Shown: positions 18,601-26,114, counted from the first letter of the stretch. The stretch is DNA of 40,870 bases from Burkholderia cepacia (GCF_001039005.1 NZ_LDWR01000020.1:1-40870); one strand, 5' to 3'. Numbers and translations: made by a program. Notes: generated by a model from the sequence alone, not told the origin.

Positions 18601-21245
18601 GCGCGACGGGCGCGCAGACGATCGGCACGCTGACCGGCGGAGCCGTCACGAACGTGACCCTGGGTGCCAACGCGCTGACGTTGAACGGCAGCGGCAACGG
18701 CACGTTCGGCGGCGTGATCGGTGGCACGGGCGGCGTGACGCTGGCCGGCACCGGCACGCAGACGCTGACGGGCGCGAACACCTACACCGGCGGTACGACG
18801 ATCGACGGCGGCAGCACGCTCGCGCTCGGCGCGGGCGGCAGTCTCGCGTCGGCCGGCACGGTGAATCTCGCCGGCGCCGGCGCGACGTTCAACCTCGGCG
18901 GCGCGTCGGGCGCGCAGACGATCGGTACGCTGTCGGGCGCGGCCGGCACCAGCGTGAATCTCGGCACGAACGCGCTGACACTGAACGGCAGCGGCGCCGG
19001 CACGTTCGGCGGGACGATCGGTGGCGCGGGCGGCGTGACGGTTGCCGGTACGGGTACGCAAACGCTGACGGGTGCGAACACGTACACGGGCGGCACGACG
19101 ATCAACGGCGGCAGTACGCTCGCGCTGGGCGCAGGCGGCAGCCTCGCGTCGACGGGCGCGGTGACGCTCGCCGGCGCGGGCGCGACGTTCGACGCGAGCG
19201 GTGCGACGGGGGCGCAGACGATCGGCGCGCTGTCCGGCGGGGCCGGCACGAACGTGAGCCTCGGTGCCAACGCGCTGACGCTGAACGGCGGCGGCACCGC
19301 ATTCGGCGGCACGATCGGCGGCTCGGGCGGGGTCACGGTCGCGAGCGGCACGCAGGTGCTGACCGGCAGCAACACGTACACGGGCGGCACCACGATCGCG
19401 ACCGGCGGCACGCTGCAGCTCGGCAACGGCGGCACGTCGGGCAGCGTCGCCGGCAACGTCGTCGACAACGGCGCACTGATCTTCAATCAATCCGGCAACA
19501 TGACGGTGGCCAGCGTGCTGTCCGGCACGGGCGCGCTGACGCAGGCCGGCAGCGGGCAGCTGACGCTGACGGGCACCAACACGCTGAGCGGGCCGACCAC
19601 GGTCAGCGCGGGCACGCTCGCCGTCAACGGTTCGCTCGGCCAGTCGGCCGTGACCGTACAGAATGGCGCGACGCTGACGGGCACCGGCACTGTCGGCGGC
19701 CTCGTGGTGCAGGGTGGCGCGACGGCGGCCGCAACGCAGCCGGGTGCGGCGCTGAACGTGGCCGGCAACGTCACGTTCCAGCCGGGCTCGACGTTCCAGG
19801 TCGCGGCGGCGCCGCAGCAAAGCGGCAGCGTCGCCGCGACGGGTACGGCGACGCTGAACGGCGGCACCGTGCAGGTGCTCGCGAACCAGAGCGGCTACCA
19901 GCCGAGCACGACCTACACGATCCTCACCGCAACGTCGGGCGTGCAGGGCGCATTCAGCCAGGTGAGTGCGAACTACGCGTTCCTGATGCCGACGCTCAGC
20001 TACGATCCGGACCACGTGTACCTGCGACTCGTCGCGAACGGCACCGCGCTGCCCGACGTGGCAACGACACCGAACCAGCGCTCGGTCGCGACCGCGCTCG
20101 GCGGGCTCGGCGCCGGCAACCCGTTGTACGACGCCGTGCTGACGACCGACGCGGGCACCGCGCGCCGTGCGTACGGGCTGCTCGACGGCGAACTGCAGGC
20201 GAGCATGAAGAGCATGCTGTTGCTCGACAGTCGTTATGTGCGCGATGCGGTGACCGATCGCGTTCGCCAGGGTCTCGCGCCCGGATCGGGCCCGCTCGCC
20301 GCGCTGTCGTCGGGCGGCGCCGCGCTGTGCGGCGACAACACGGCCGGTGCGGTCGACCCGACGCTGCCGCCGGAACGCCGGATCGGTTCGCGCGACGGTT
20401 GCTACGGTGGCACGCCTTATCAGCCGGTCGTGTGGGGGCAGGCGTTCGGCGGCCGCAGCCGGCTCACCGGCGACGGCAACGCATCGACGATCAACCGCAG
20501 CATGACGGGCTTCATCGCCGGTGCCGACATGGCGCTCAACGACAAGTGGCGTGCGGGTCTGGCCGCGGGCGTCACGCACAGCTCGCTTGACAACGACCAG
20601 AGCGCGTCGGCGTCGGTGAACAGCTACTACCTGTCGCTGTACGGCGGCGCGCAGTACGGTGCGCTCGGCGTGCGCGGCGGCGCGTCGTACACGTGGTACC
20701 GGATCAACAGCGACCGTAATCCGGGCTTCGCGGGCTTCTCGGATCACAATTCGGCCGGCTACGACGCGAATTCGGCGCAGGTGTTCGGCGAAGTCGGCTA
20801 CGCGCTGCCGGTCGGGCCCGTCGCGATCGAACCGTTCGCGGGCCTCGCGTATGTGAACCTGCATACCGATGGCTACACCGAAAGCGGTGGCGCGGCCGCA
20901 CTGCGCGCCGGCGGCGAGACGACCCACGTGGGCTTCTCGACGCTCGGCCTGCGCGCGGCGTCGCAGATCGGCTCGATCGCGAGCGGCACGTTCACCGCGC
21001 GCGGGACGGTCGGCTGGCGGCACGCGTTCGGCAACGTGCACCCGTCGTCGGCGTTCACGTTCGCGGGCGGCGGCACGTCGTTCCAGGTGTCGGGCGTGCC
21101 GATTGCCCGCGACAGCGCAGTGCTCGAGGCCGGCATCGACGTGAACATCACGAAGCGCCTGACGCTCGGCCTCACGTACAGCGGCCAGTACGGCAGCGGC
21201 GTGCGCGACAACGCGGTGCTCGGCAACATCCTGTGGAAGTTCTGA
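12645..21245 (+). CDS. Giant autotransporter adhesin with repeat passenger (type Va)
   Basis: A 2866-residue autotransporter. ATG 12645 is preceded by GAGGAA, so the earlier start at 12564 is rejected. An extended N-terminus and signal peptide end near residue 36 (PAYA). The passenger is Gly/Asn/Thr/Ala-rich and made of autotransporter-associated beta-strand repeats (typical segment LTGANTYTGGTT), expected to form a long beta-helix outside the cell. Residues about 430-1250 use composite units of about 180 residues; residues 1252-2248 are ten tandem units of about 100 residues. The C-terminal autotransporter barrel (about 2590-2866) ends in ILWKF, with the terminal Phe needed for Bam recognition. 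A probable adhesin or aggregation factor; the ligand is unknown. The reverse strand is also open throughout, an effect of GC-rich codons. Confidence 0.92.
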   Translation: MNLARSRKAGEPFPRLLLPTGVFLALSGAGIVPAYATCSTAGTTVTCSGIANPLQPSYSNSANNVNATVNPGASVGVLLGVGGTAMSLTGNGVTLTNNGTIDPSALGSGLGVLSSGAVVGNASASANTNVVNNGTMNGSTGVAISGVTGMALSVQNGTGGTSNITNTGTIGSNPLVGATLVGADAPVVTAYGGGQVNMNNSGTINGRVSFGSNGTPGQGNTFTNSGTINGSVSMGANSNNTFNAVTGSSVNTAGGTGAAFNITVGPNTLNVAATGVVDGGAGGNNTLNLQQGVNANGTIAVNNYTNFNHLDVNSGNWTINGASTAQDATLNGGVAIIGNNASLGTGNVTANGGALQAGAAGLTVANNVTLNPGGLTVQGATGLTLSGSVTGGGALTKNDGGTLTLSGANAYSGGTNLNGGGLVVGNNASLGTGALNVNTNASLDTSANVTLGNAVNIATGSTLTLGGSNNLGLAGSIGGAGGLVKNGAATTTLTGANTYTGNTTINSGTLALSGAGSLAATGTVNLAGAGATFDVSGASGARTIGALAGAAGTNVNLGGNSLTLDGSGNATYAGTIGGTGGVTLSGTGTQALTGSNTYSGGTNLNGGNLVVGSNTALGLGSVNVNGSSTLDSTSNVSLANGVNIATGTTLTLGGSNSLGLGGVIAGGGGLVKNGAATTTLSGANTYSGGTTLNAGGLVLGNNAALGTGALNVGGAATLDTNANLSVGNAINLGTGAALTLGGSNTLGLSGAIAGAGSLVKDGAATTTLTGANTYTGGTTINAGTLALGAGGSLAATGAVNLAGAGATFDVSGATGAQTIGALSGVAGTNVALGGNGLTLSGTASGTFGGAIGGTGSLTLAGTGTQTLNGASTYTGGTNLNSGSVVLGNNAALGTGALNVGGAATLDTNASLTVGNAVNLAGAGSTLTLGGSNALALSGGITGAGSLVKNGAATTTLTGANTYTGGTTVNSGTLALGAGGSFATTGAMNLAGAGAALDLSGATGAQSLGALSGVAGSTVNLGGNALTLGGTASGTFSGAIGGAGSLTLAGTGTQTLNGASTYTGGTNLNNGSVVLGNNAALGTGALNVGGAATLDTNASLTVGNAVNLGTGAALTLGGSNTLGLSGAIAGAGSLVKNGAATTTLTGANTYTGGTTINAGTLALGAGGSLAATGAVNLAGAGATFDVSGATGAQTIGALSGVAGTNVALGGNGLTLSGTASGTFGGVIGGTGGVTFASTGTQTLTGANTYTGGTTIDGGSTLALGAGGSLASTGTVNLAGAGATFNLSGASGAQTIGALTGAAGTNVSLGGNGLTLSGAGNHAFGGTIGGTGGVTFAGAGTQTLTGANTYSGGTTIDGGSTLALGAGGSLAATGAVNLAGTGATFDVSGASGAQTIGALSGAAGTNVTLGGNGLTLSGTASGTFGGVIGGTGGVTFASTGTQTLTGANTYTGGTTIDGGSTLALGAGGSLASGSAVNLAGAGATFNMSGATGAQTIGTLTGAANTNVDLGANALTLNGSGNGTFGGVIGGTGGVTLAGTGTQTLTGANTYTGGTTIDGGSTLALGAGGSLAASGAVNLAGAGATFNLGGASGAQTIGVLNGAGGTNVNLGANALTLTGSGGTFGGTIGGTGGVTFAGAGTETLTGANTYTGGTTINGGSTLALGAGGSLASGSAVNLAGTGATFNLSGASGAQTLGTLTGAGGTNVNLGANALTLNGTASGTFGGAIGGTGGVTFAGTGAQTLTGANTYTGGTTINGGSTLALGAGGSLASGSAVNLAGTGATFNLSGASGAQTLGTLTGAGSTNVNLGANALTLNGTASGTFGGAIGGTGGVTFAGTGTETLTGANTYTGGTTINGGSTLALGAGGSLASTGTVNLAGTGATFNLSGASGAQTIGTLTGAAGTNVNLGTNALTLSGSGAGTFGGTIGGAGGVTVAGTGTQTLTGANTYTGGTTINGGSTLALGAGGSLASGSTVNLAGTGATFNLSGATGAQTIGTLTGGAVTNVTLGANALTLNGSGNGTFGGVIGGTGGVTLAGTGTQTLTGANTYTGGTTIDGGSTLALGAGGSLASAGTVNLAGAGATFNLGGASGAQTIGTLSGAAGTSVNLGTNALTLNGSGAGTFGGTIGGAGGVTVAGTGTQTLTGANTYTGGTTINGGSTLALGAGGSLASTGAVTLAGAGATFDASGATGAQTIGALSGGAGTNVSLGANALTLNGGGTAFGGTIGGSGGVTVASGTQVLTGSNTYTGGTTIATGGTLQLGNGGTSGSVAGNVVDNGALIFNQSGNMTVASVLSGTGALTQAGSGQLTLTGTNTLSGPTTVSAGTLAVNGSLGQSAVTVQNGATLTGTGTVGGLVVQGGATAAATQPGAALNVAGNVTFQPGSTFQVAAAPQQSGSVAATGTATLNGGTVQVLANQSGYQPSTTYTILTATSGVQGAFSQVSANYAFLMPTLSYDPDHVYLRLVANGTALPDVATTPNQRSVATALGGLGAGNPLYDAVLTTDAGTARRAYGLLDGELQASMKSMLLLDSRYVRDAVTDRVRQGLAPGSGPLAALSSGGAALCGDNTAGAVDPTLPPERRIGSRDGCYGGTPYQPVVWGQAFGGRSRLTGDGNASTINRSMTGFIAGADMALNDKWRAGLAAGVTHSSLDNDQSASASVNSYYLSLYGGAQYGALGVRGGASYTWYRINSDRNPGFAGFSDHNSAGYDANSAQVFGEVGYALPVGPVAIEPFAGLAYVNLHTDGYTESGGAAALRAGGETTHVGFSTLGLRAASQIGSIASGTFTARGTVGWRHAFGNVHPSSAFTFAGGGTSFQVSGVPIARDSAVLEAGIDVNITKRLTLGLTYSGQYGSGVRDNAVLGNILWKF
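13881..16397 (+). repeat. Composite tandem repeats in the autotransporter passenger
   Basis: Alternating units beginning TNLNGG/TNLNSG (about 80 residues, with LVVGNNASLGTGALNV) and TTINAG (about 100 residues, with TLALGAGGSLAATG) form a longer-period array before the uniform ten-unit array. Long blocks are nearly identical at the DNA level, for example 14960-15180 compared with 16080-16300. Confidence 0.75.
16398..19388 (+). repeat. Ten-unit 300-bp tandem array in the autotransporter
   Basis: Ten consecutive in-frame units each start TTI(D/N)GGSTLALGAGGS. Eight are exactly 100 codons; the fourth has 99 and the tenth 98, summing to the 2991 bases observed. Units five and six (17588-18187) are almost identical. 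Such an array can expand or contract by recombination without breaking the frame. Confidence 0.9.
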
Positions 21246-21254
21246 CCGGCGCGG

Positions 21255-21281
21255 GGGGCGGCGGGGCAGGCCCGCCGCCCC
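21255..21281. terminator. Bidirectional terminator-like hairpin
   Basis: A perfect 11-bp GC stem (21255-21265 with 21271-21281) and a 5-base loop sit between the convergent stops of the autotransporter and the Met/His-rich outer-membrane gene. There is no strong T-run on either side, so it may pause or protect RNA rather than terminate alone. Confidence 0.5.
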
Positions 21282-21286
21282 GGCCA

Positions 21287-22375
21287 TCAGAACGCGATCG
21301 ACCAGTTGGCGTATAACGCAGCGCGCTGCTCGAGCTGATAGCCGTTGAGGTTCTGCGCGACGGGCGTCAGGTACTCGACGCCGATCCGGTGCCCCTTGAG
21401 CGGCCCGGAGCGGAATACGGCGTTCAGGCCGGCGCCGACCTTCAGCACGCGGCCGCCATAGTTGCCGGGCAGATCGTCCGGGCTGGCGACGTGTACGGGG
21501 CCGTCGTAGGCGCCGCGGATCGCACCCTGCGCGGTGTAGTTCAGGCGCGCGGACGCGCTCAGCCACGGCGTCAGCCGGAAGGCGCCCCAAGCGTTCGCCT
21601 CGAACCGGTTGCCGACACGGTAGCCCGAACGGTTTGCGTGCTGCATCGGTAATTTCGCGAGCGCCTGCGCGCCCCAGCTCCAGCGCTGCATCTGGCCGGT
21701 ATACGTGATGCTCGGGATCGCATCCCAGGTACCGGTCCCCATCTGCATCCCGTAGTGGGCGAACGTGCTGTCCCCGTTGCGGCGCGAGACGGATCCGGTC
21801 GGCATGCTGATGCCGAGGCCGGCATGCAGGTGATGACGGCCGTCGTCGTAAAGCCGGAACAGGCCCGCGGCGACCGTGTCGCCGAGCCCGGACGCCCCGT
21901 GCGACATCTCGCCACCGCCCGTCCCATGTCCGCCGCCGTGCCTGCCGTGTCCACCGTGTCCGCCGGACAGTCCCTGCATCGTCATCGGCATGTCCATGTA
22001 CATCGGCATCACCATCAGGTTGAACGCGTCGCTGGGCGCGTACATCAGGTGCAGCATGTGCATGTTCATCTGCATGCCGGTCGGCTTCATCGTGTAGCCG
22101 GCCATCGTGAGCGCATGATCGTCGACGCTTCGACCGTCGCGTTTCACGGCGCCGCCGGTGTTCTGATGCGAGTACGTGTAGCCGATCATCCAGCCGCCTT
22201 TCTTGTGCATGTGGTCATACATGACGCCGGCGGGCGCGTGGCTGTCCGGCGTGAGGCCGGCGACGGGCGACTCGTGCGCGCTGGCGGGCGTCGCGGCGAA
22301 GCCGACGGAGAGGGTGACGGCCGTTGCCGCCGAAAGAGCATTGCGCTTGAGCGCTGGAAAGCGATGAGTAAACAA
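21287..22375 (-). CDS. Met/His-rich outer-membrane beta-barrel-like protein
   Basis: A 362-residue exported protein. The start is a TTG at 22375 with AGGA seven bases upstream; the signal peptide runs to about residue 33 (ATPASA-HE). The mature part begins with HMHKKGGWMIGYTYSH and continues with alternating strand patterns to a terminal WSIAF, as in outer-membrane barrels. The style resembles the phenol-degradation MetA/transporter family often seen beside metal-resistance genes. Residues 100-160 are very rich in Met, His and Gly (MQMNMHMLHLMY, then a GGHGGHGRHGGGHG loop), suggesting copper or other soft-metal binding, though no metal-efflux genes adjoin it. It is convergent with the autotransporter. 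Function is uncertain. Confidence 0.8.
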   Translation of the reverse strand: MFTHRFPALKRNALSAATAVTLSVGFAATPASAHESPVAGLTPDSHAPAGVMYDHMHKKGGWMIGYTYSHQNTGGAVKRDGRSVDDHALTMAGYTMKPTGMQMNMHMLHLMYAPSDAFNLMVMPMYMDMPMTMQGLSGGHGGHGRHGGGHGTGGGEMSHGASGLGDTVAAGLFRLYDDGRHHLHAGLGISMPTGSVSRRNGDSTFAHYGMQMGTGTWDAIPSITYTGQMQRWSWGAQALAKLPMQHANRSGYRVGNRFEANAWGAFRLTPWLSASARLNYTAQGAIRGAYDGPVHVASPDDLPGNYGGRVLKVGAGLNAVFRSGPLKGHRIGVEYLTPVAQNLNGYQLEQRAALYANWSIAF

Positions 22376-22588
22376 TTTGGATTCCTATTAATGATTCGTG
22401 CATGCAGGAACTGCGCGCAGCGTGCCCGTGCGCGGCGGCGAGAAGCCGCTGTGCAGCCAGATAACGCGAGACCGGAACGAACGCCCGCGCGGCCGTGAAT
22501 TCAACCGGCGCGCGGCGGGCCGCGCGAGAACGCGTGCGGCCACGGCGGCACATGACGAAGCATCCGCGCGCGTGCGGCAGGGCGACGG

Positions 22589-22831
22589 TCAGTCGCCGGG
22601 GCGGGGATCGCGGCCGAGGCCGTGGTCGATATCGGCACGCGCATTGCGCTCGGCGTCGTGCATCGCGCTCAGCTTCGAATCGAAGCCGAACATTGATGCG
22701 ACGATGAAGCGGCGCACACGCGGCGGAGCGGGATGGCGCGTACGGAGTTCGTAGACGCCGTCCCAGCGCTGATTGGCGCGTTGAACGGCGAATACGCCGT
22801 ACTCGCGGTCTTTGTATTGAACGAATTGCAT
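22589..22831 (-). CDS. Small hypothetical protein
   Basis: An 80-residue product starting MQFVQYKDREYGVFAVQ. Third codon positions are mostly G or C and the peptide is balanced in composition, which supports real coding. Longer starts in the same frame (to 22912) add an Arg-rich stretch that looks spurious. No ribosome binding site is evident before ATG 22831, which lowers confidence. It has no signal peptide, membrane segment or recognised motif. It is divergent from the amylo-alpha-1,6-glucosidase gene and lies upstream of the outer-membrane protein gene on the same strand. Confidence 0.5.
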   Translation of the reverse strand: MQFVQYKDREYGVFAVQRANQRWDGVYELRTRHPAPPRVRRFIVASMFGFDSKLSAMHDAERNARADIDHGLGRDPRPGD

Positions 22832-23046
22832 AGGGCGGGTGAAAGTCTTGTGAGGACGAACGGCCGCGTCGGCTCGGCGTCGCTGAACAGAGCGCCATTC
22901 TTCGCGACGCACGGCGGGCCGGCCATCAATGTCAACAGAATCTCAATGACGCGCTGGAGCGGCGCTGCACGCGTCTGCGGTTCTGGCCTATCCTGTGCGA
23001 AACACGCGATGCGCGCCGCGCGTTGCGCCTCGATACAGGAGCATCG

Positions 23047-25269
23047 ATGCCGAATCACGCCGAAGCCACGACGACGCAGGCGCCGCAGGTCGCGCCTGCT
23101 GCCCCGACCTCAGCGTCGGGCCCCGCATTCATCGCGCCCGAGACCGATCCGCAGGCACTCGCGCGCAACAACCAGTACGTACTGAAATCCGGCGATGCGT
23201 TCGTGGTCAGCGACGCGCTCGGCGATATCGGCGGTCATGACGACGGCCTGTTCGTCGACGACATGCGCGTGCTGTCGAAGTGGCGCCTGACCTTCGGCGG
23301 CCGCGCGCCGTCGCTGCTGTCGGGCGCGACGAGCGCCGACAACGCATCGTTTACCGCCCACCTGACGAACCGCCCGCTGCCGCCGCTCGGCGGCCACGAA
23401 ACGCCCGAGGGCGTGATCCATATCGAACGGATGCGCGTGCTCGCGGGCGACGTGCTTTACGAAGCGCTGACGTTGACGAATTACGGCGCGAGCGAAGCCG
23501 AGGTGCCGTTGTCGCTGTCGTTCGCGGCCGATTTCAAGGATATGTTCGAGGTGCGCGGCACGCAGCGCCCGAAGCGCGGCACCGTGGTGGCGCCGCGCGT
23601 CGACGCCGGCGCGGTGCGGCTGCGCTACGACGGCCTCGACAGCGTCGAGCGCAACGTGACCGTGTATTTCTCGCCGGCGCCCGATGCGCTGTCGGTCGAT
23701 CGTGCCGACTACACGCTGACGATCGCCGCGCAGGCGTGCGTGTCGATCTACCTGACCGTCGACGCGACGCTCGGCCCGGCGCATGCCGAAAGCCCGGGCT
23801 GCGGGCGCGTCGCGCTGCGCACCGCGCTCGTCGGCGTGCACCGCGAGATGCGCGCGCGGCGCGAGTCGATGGCGCGCGTGAACACCGGCAATCCGCTGTT
23901 CGACGCGTGGCTCGACCGTTCGCTCGCGGATCTCGGGCTGCTCACCACGCAGCTCGACACGGGGCCGTACCCGTATGCGGGCATTCCGTGGTTCTCGACG
24001 CCGTTCGGCCGCGACGCGGTGATCACGTCGCTGCAGATGCTGTGGCTGCAGCCGTCGCTCGCGCGCGGCGTGCTGCGGTTCCTGGCCGAGCACCAGGCGC
24101 GCGAGACCTCCGCGTTCCGCGATGCGGAGCCCGGCAAGATCATGCACGAGTTCCGCCGCAGCGAGATGGCCGCGACGGGCGAGGTGCCGTTCGCGCTGTA
24201 CTACGGCGGCGTCGACACGACACCGCTCTTCATCGTGCTCGCGGGCGCGTATGTCGAACGCACCGGTGACGACGCGCTGATCGACGAGCTGTGGCCCGCG
24301 CTCGAGCGTGCCGCGCAATGGGTGATCGACAAGTGCGACCGCAATCCTTACGGACTGCTCGATTACCAGCGCACGTCGGAGCGCGGCCTCGCGAACCAGG
24401 GCTGGAAGGACAGCCACGATTCGGTGTTCCATGCGGACGGCCGCTTCCCGGACGGGCCGATCGCGCTCGTCGAAGTGCAGGCCTATGCGTGCGCGGCGCT
24501 CGATGCGATGTCGATGTGCTCGCACCGGCGCGGCCATGCGGCCGACGCCACGCGCTACGCGCTGCGCGCCAAGACGCTGCGCGACCAGGTCGATGCGCTG
24601 TTCTGGATGCCGGAAGGCGATTTCTACGGGATCGCGCTCGACGGTCATGGCGACCTGTGCCGCGTGTTCGCGTCGAACGCGGGCCACCTGCTCGCGTTCG
24701 GGCTGCCCGACGCCGAGCGCGGCGCGGCGGTCGCCAGCGTGCTCGGCTCGGCGCTGTTCCAGACCGGCTGGGGCATCCGCACGCTCGCGGCCGGCCAGCC
24801 GCGCTTCAACCCGATGGCGTATCACAACGGCTCGGTGTGGCCGCACGACAATGCGCTCATCGCGCGCGGGCTCGCGCGCTACGGCGACAAGTCGGCCGCG
24901 GTGAACCTGCTGCGCGCGCTGTTCGAGGCGGCGGTGAGCTTCGAGATGCGGTTGCCGGAACTGTTCTGCGGGTTCCCGCGCCGGCGCGGCGAACCGCCGA
25001 CCGCGTATCCGGTCGCCTGCCTGCCGCAGGCCTGGGCGGCAGGCGCGCCGTTCATGATGCTGCAGGCGTGCCTCGGCGTGAGCATCGACGCGACGCGCCA
25101 CGAGGTGCGTGTCGAGCGCCCGGCGCTGCCGGAAGGTGTCGACTGGCTGCGGATCGACGCGCTGCGCGTCGGCGACGAAACCGTGTCGCTGACGTTCCGC
25201 CGCGTCGACGGCCAGGTCGTCGCGTCGGCGGAGCAGCCGGGCCGTGTGAAGGTGGTCGCGGTGCTTTAG
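23047..25269 (+). CDS. Amylo-alpha-1,6-glucosidase family protein
   Basis: A 740-residue glycoside hydrolase-like protein. The N-terminal beta-rich domain (about 40-240, including DALGDIGGHDDGLFVDDMRVLSKW) matches the glycogen debranching N-terminal type. The rest is an (alpha/alpha)6-barrel-like domain with PYAGIPWFSTPFGRDAVIT, NQGWKDSHDS and YHNGSVWPHDNAL, typical of the bacterial amylo-alpha-1,6-glucosidase group. It probably acts on alpha-glucan branches or related oligosaccharides in the cytoplasm; no signal peptide is seen. The ATG at 23047 has an AGGAG five bases upstream, so the earlier TTG at 23023 is rejected. Its stop codon TAG overlaps the first two bases of the MITE-like element. 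Confidence 0.88.
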   Translation: MPNHAEATTTQAPQVAPAAPTSASGPAFIAPETDPQALARNNQYVLKSGDAFVVSDALGDIGGHDDGLFVDDMRVLSKWRLTFGGRAPSLLSGATSADNASFTAHLTNRPLPPLGGHETPEGVIHIERMRVLAGDVLYEALTLTNYGASEAEVPLSLSFAADFKDMFEVRGTQRPKRGTVVAPRVDAGAVRLRYDGLDSVERNVTVYFSPAPDALSVDRADYTLTIAAQACVSIYLTVDATLGPAHAESPGCGRVALRTALVGVHREMRARRESMARVNTGNPLFDAWLDRSLADLGLLTTQLDTGPYPYAGIPWFSTPFGRDAVITSLQMLWLQPSLARGVLRFLAEHQARETSAFRDAEPGKIMHEFRRSEMAATGEVPFALYYGGVDTTPLFIVLAGAYVERTGDDALIDELWPALERAAQWVIDKCDRNPYGLLDYQRTSERGLANQGWKDSHDSVFHADGRFPDGPIALVEVQAYACAALDAMSMCSHRRGHAADATRYALRAKTLRDQVDALFWMPEGDFYGIALDGHGDLCRVFASNAGHLLAFGLPDAERGAAVASVLGSALFQTGWGIRTLAAGQPRFNPMAYHNGSVWPHDNALIARGLARYGDKSAAVNLLRALFEAAVSFEMRLPELFCGFPRRRGEPPTAYPVACLPQAWAAGAPFMMLQACLGVSIDATRHEVRVERPALPEGVDWLRIDALRVGDETVSLTFRRVDGQVVASAEQPGRVKVVAVL

Positions 25270-25520
25270 GGCCTGTTCCCGCTAATAACGGGCTTGCGCT
25301 GGCCCCCAGAAGGGCCGAGCGCAAGGAGCATGACGCGGCGGTCGGCCCTTCTGGGGGCCAGCCCCACGAATGATTTTTTCCAAACAGGGGAACGCGCGTT
25401 GCCGGCCGCATTGCGGCGTCGCGCGTCGCTTGTTTGGCGCGGCCAAACGGCGCACCTTGCTTCTTGCACTACAGCCGGCAACGCACGTTCGCAAGCCCGT
25501 TATTAGCGGGAACAGGCCCT
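25268..25520. mobile_element. MITE-like element with 31-bp perfect terminal inverted repeats
   Basis: Ends 25268-25298 and 25490-25520 are perfect reverse complements (31 bp). Inside are a perfect 19-bp inverted repeat (25299-25317 with 25343-25361, 25-base loop) and a 16-bp inverted repeat with one mismatch (25391-25406 with 25474-25489), which encloses a small hairpin (25432-25448). The internal stems abut the terminal stem on both sides, so the 253-base strand can fold into a three-way junction. There is no plausible gene inside and no obvious target duplication. It fits a non-autonomous miniature transposon. It could also act as a terminator for the gene it abuts. Confidence 0.75.
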
Positions 25521-25617
25521 GGTGCGGCGCTGCGCGGACATTGCGCGATGTCGCGCCATGTTCGCGCGCAGCGGCATAGAATCGTGACATGACCCTTGAA
25601 CGATGCGGAGGTAGACG

Positions 25618-25869
25618 ATGACGACCGACAACCGGCCCGACGACGGCGAGCAGAAGCTCGAGAATCTGGAAGCGGCGGTCGACCACCTGCACAAGTCGAT
25701 CGAATCGCAGAGCATCGCGGTCGGCGCGGCGAAGGGCATCCTGTTCAGCCTGATCGAAACGCTCGGCGCACTGATCGGCGATCCCGACCTGCCCGAGCAT
25801 GCGCGCTCGGGTTACGAGGCGCTGCGCGACAAGGCGAGCGAATTGCGCGGCGGGCTCGAACGGCATTGA
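25618..25869 (+). CDS. Small helical DUF4404-like hypothetical protein
   Basis: An 83-residue acidic protein that appears almost entirely helical, with heptad-like spacing in EQKLENLEAAVDHLHKSIE and a second helical half (SLIETLGALIGDPDLPEHARSGYEALRDKASEL). GGAGG lies about eight bases before the ATG, so the start is firm. There is no signal peptide or membrane segment. It resembles short coiled-coil proteins of the DUF4404 type, but that assignment is tentative. It stands alone between the MITE-like element and the first DnaA-box repeat cluster. Confidence 0.72.
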   Translation: MTTDNRPDDGEQKLENLEAAVDHLHKSIESQSIAVGAAKGILFSLIETLGALIGDPDLPEHARSGYEALRDKASELRGGLERH

Positions 25870-25879
25870 TGCACGGATG

Positions 25880-25913
25880 GCGCCGGCGCTTGCCGCATGG
25901 GCCGCGCCGGCGC
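25880..25913 (+). terminator. GC-rich hairpin downstream of the small helical gene
   Basis: The self-complementary 10-mer GCGCCGGCGC occurs at 25880-25889 and again at 25904-25913, allowing a 10-bp stem with a 14-base loop starting about ten bases after the stop codon. No T-run follows, so classical Rho-independent termination is uncertain. Confidence 0.35.
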
Positions 25914-25949
25914 TGCCCGATTCCGCAGACAAAGCACAAAACCCCGTGC

Positions 25950-26014
25950 GCTCAATGAGTTAGGTGGCCGATGCGCAGGATATCCACAAGCTTGCCAACA
26001 CAATCTGTGGAGAA
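25950..26014 (+). repeat. DnaA-box repeat, copy 1
   Basis: A 65-bp module: hexamer gctcaa (25950), 24 bases, ATATCCACA (25980-25988), a 17-base spacer with core CTTGCCAACA, then TGTGGAGAA (26006-26014). The two 9-mers are inverted and resemble the DnaA box TTATCCACA. Confidence 0.85.
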
Positions 26015-26114
26015 CCTGCGCGCACTGGGCCGGGCGTGCCGCACGCACCGTGCAAAAGCCCTTGCGCTGCCACGTCGGTGACCGGTCAAGGTCCCCGTAT
26101 CGAATCCCCTTTTG

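Noticed and set aside
12615..21590. A 2991-codon open frame on the minus strand, longer than the autotransporter it opposes
   Set aside because: Its product is an Arg/Ala/Gly-rich low-complexity string with no family features, and the plus strand has a signal peptide, known repeats, a barrel and a good ribosome binding site. Open antisense frames are expected opposite GC-rich repetitive codons.
25282..25932. Open frames through the MITE-like element
   Set aside because: They cross perfect inverted repeats, lack ribosome binding sites and yield peptides without recognisable features.
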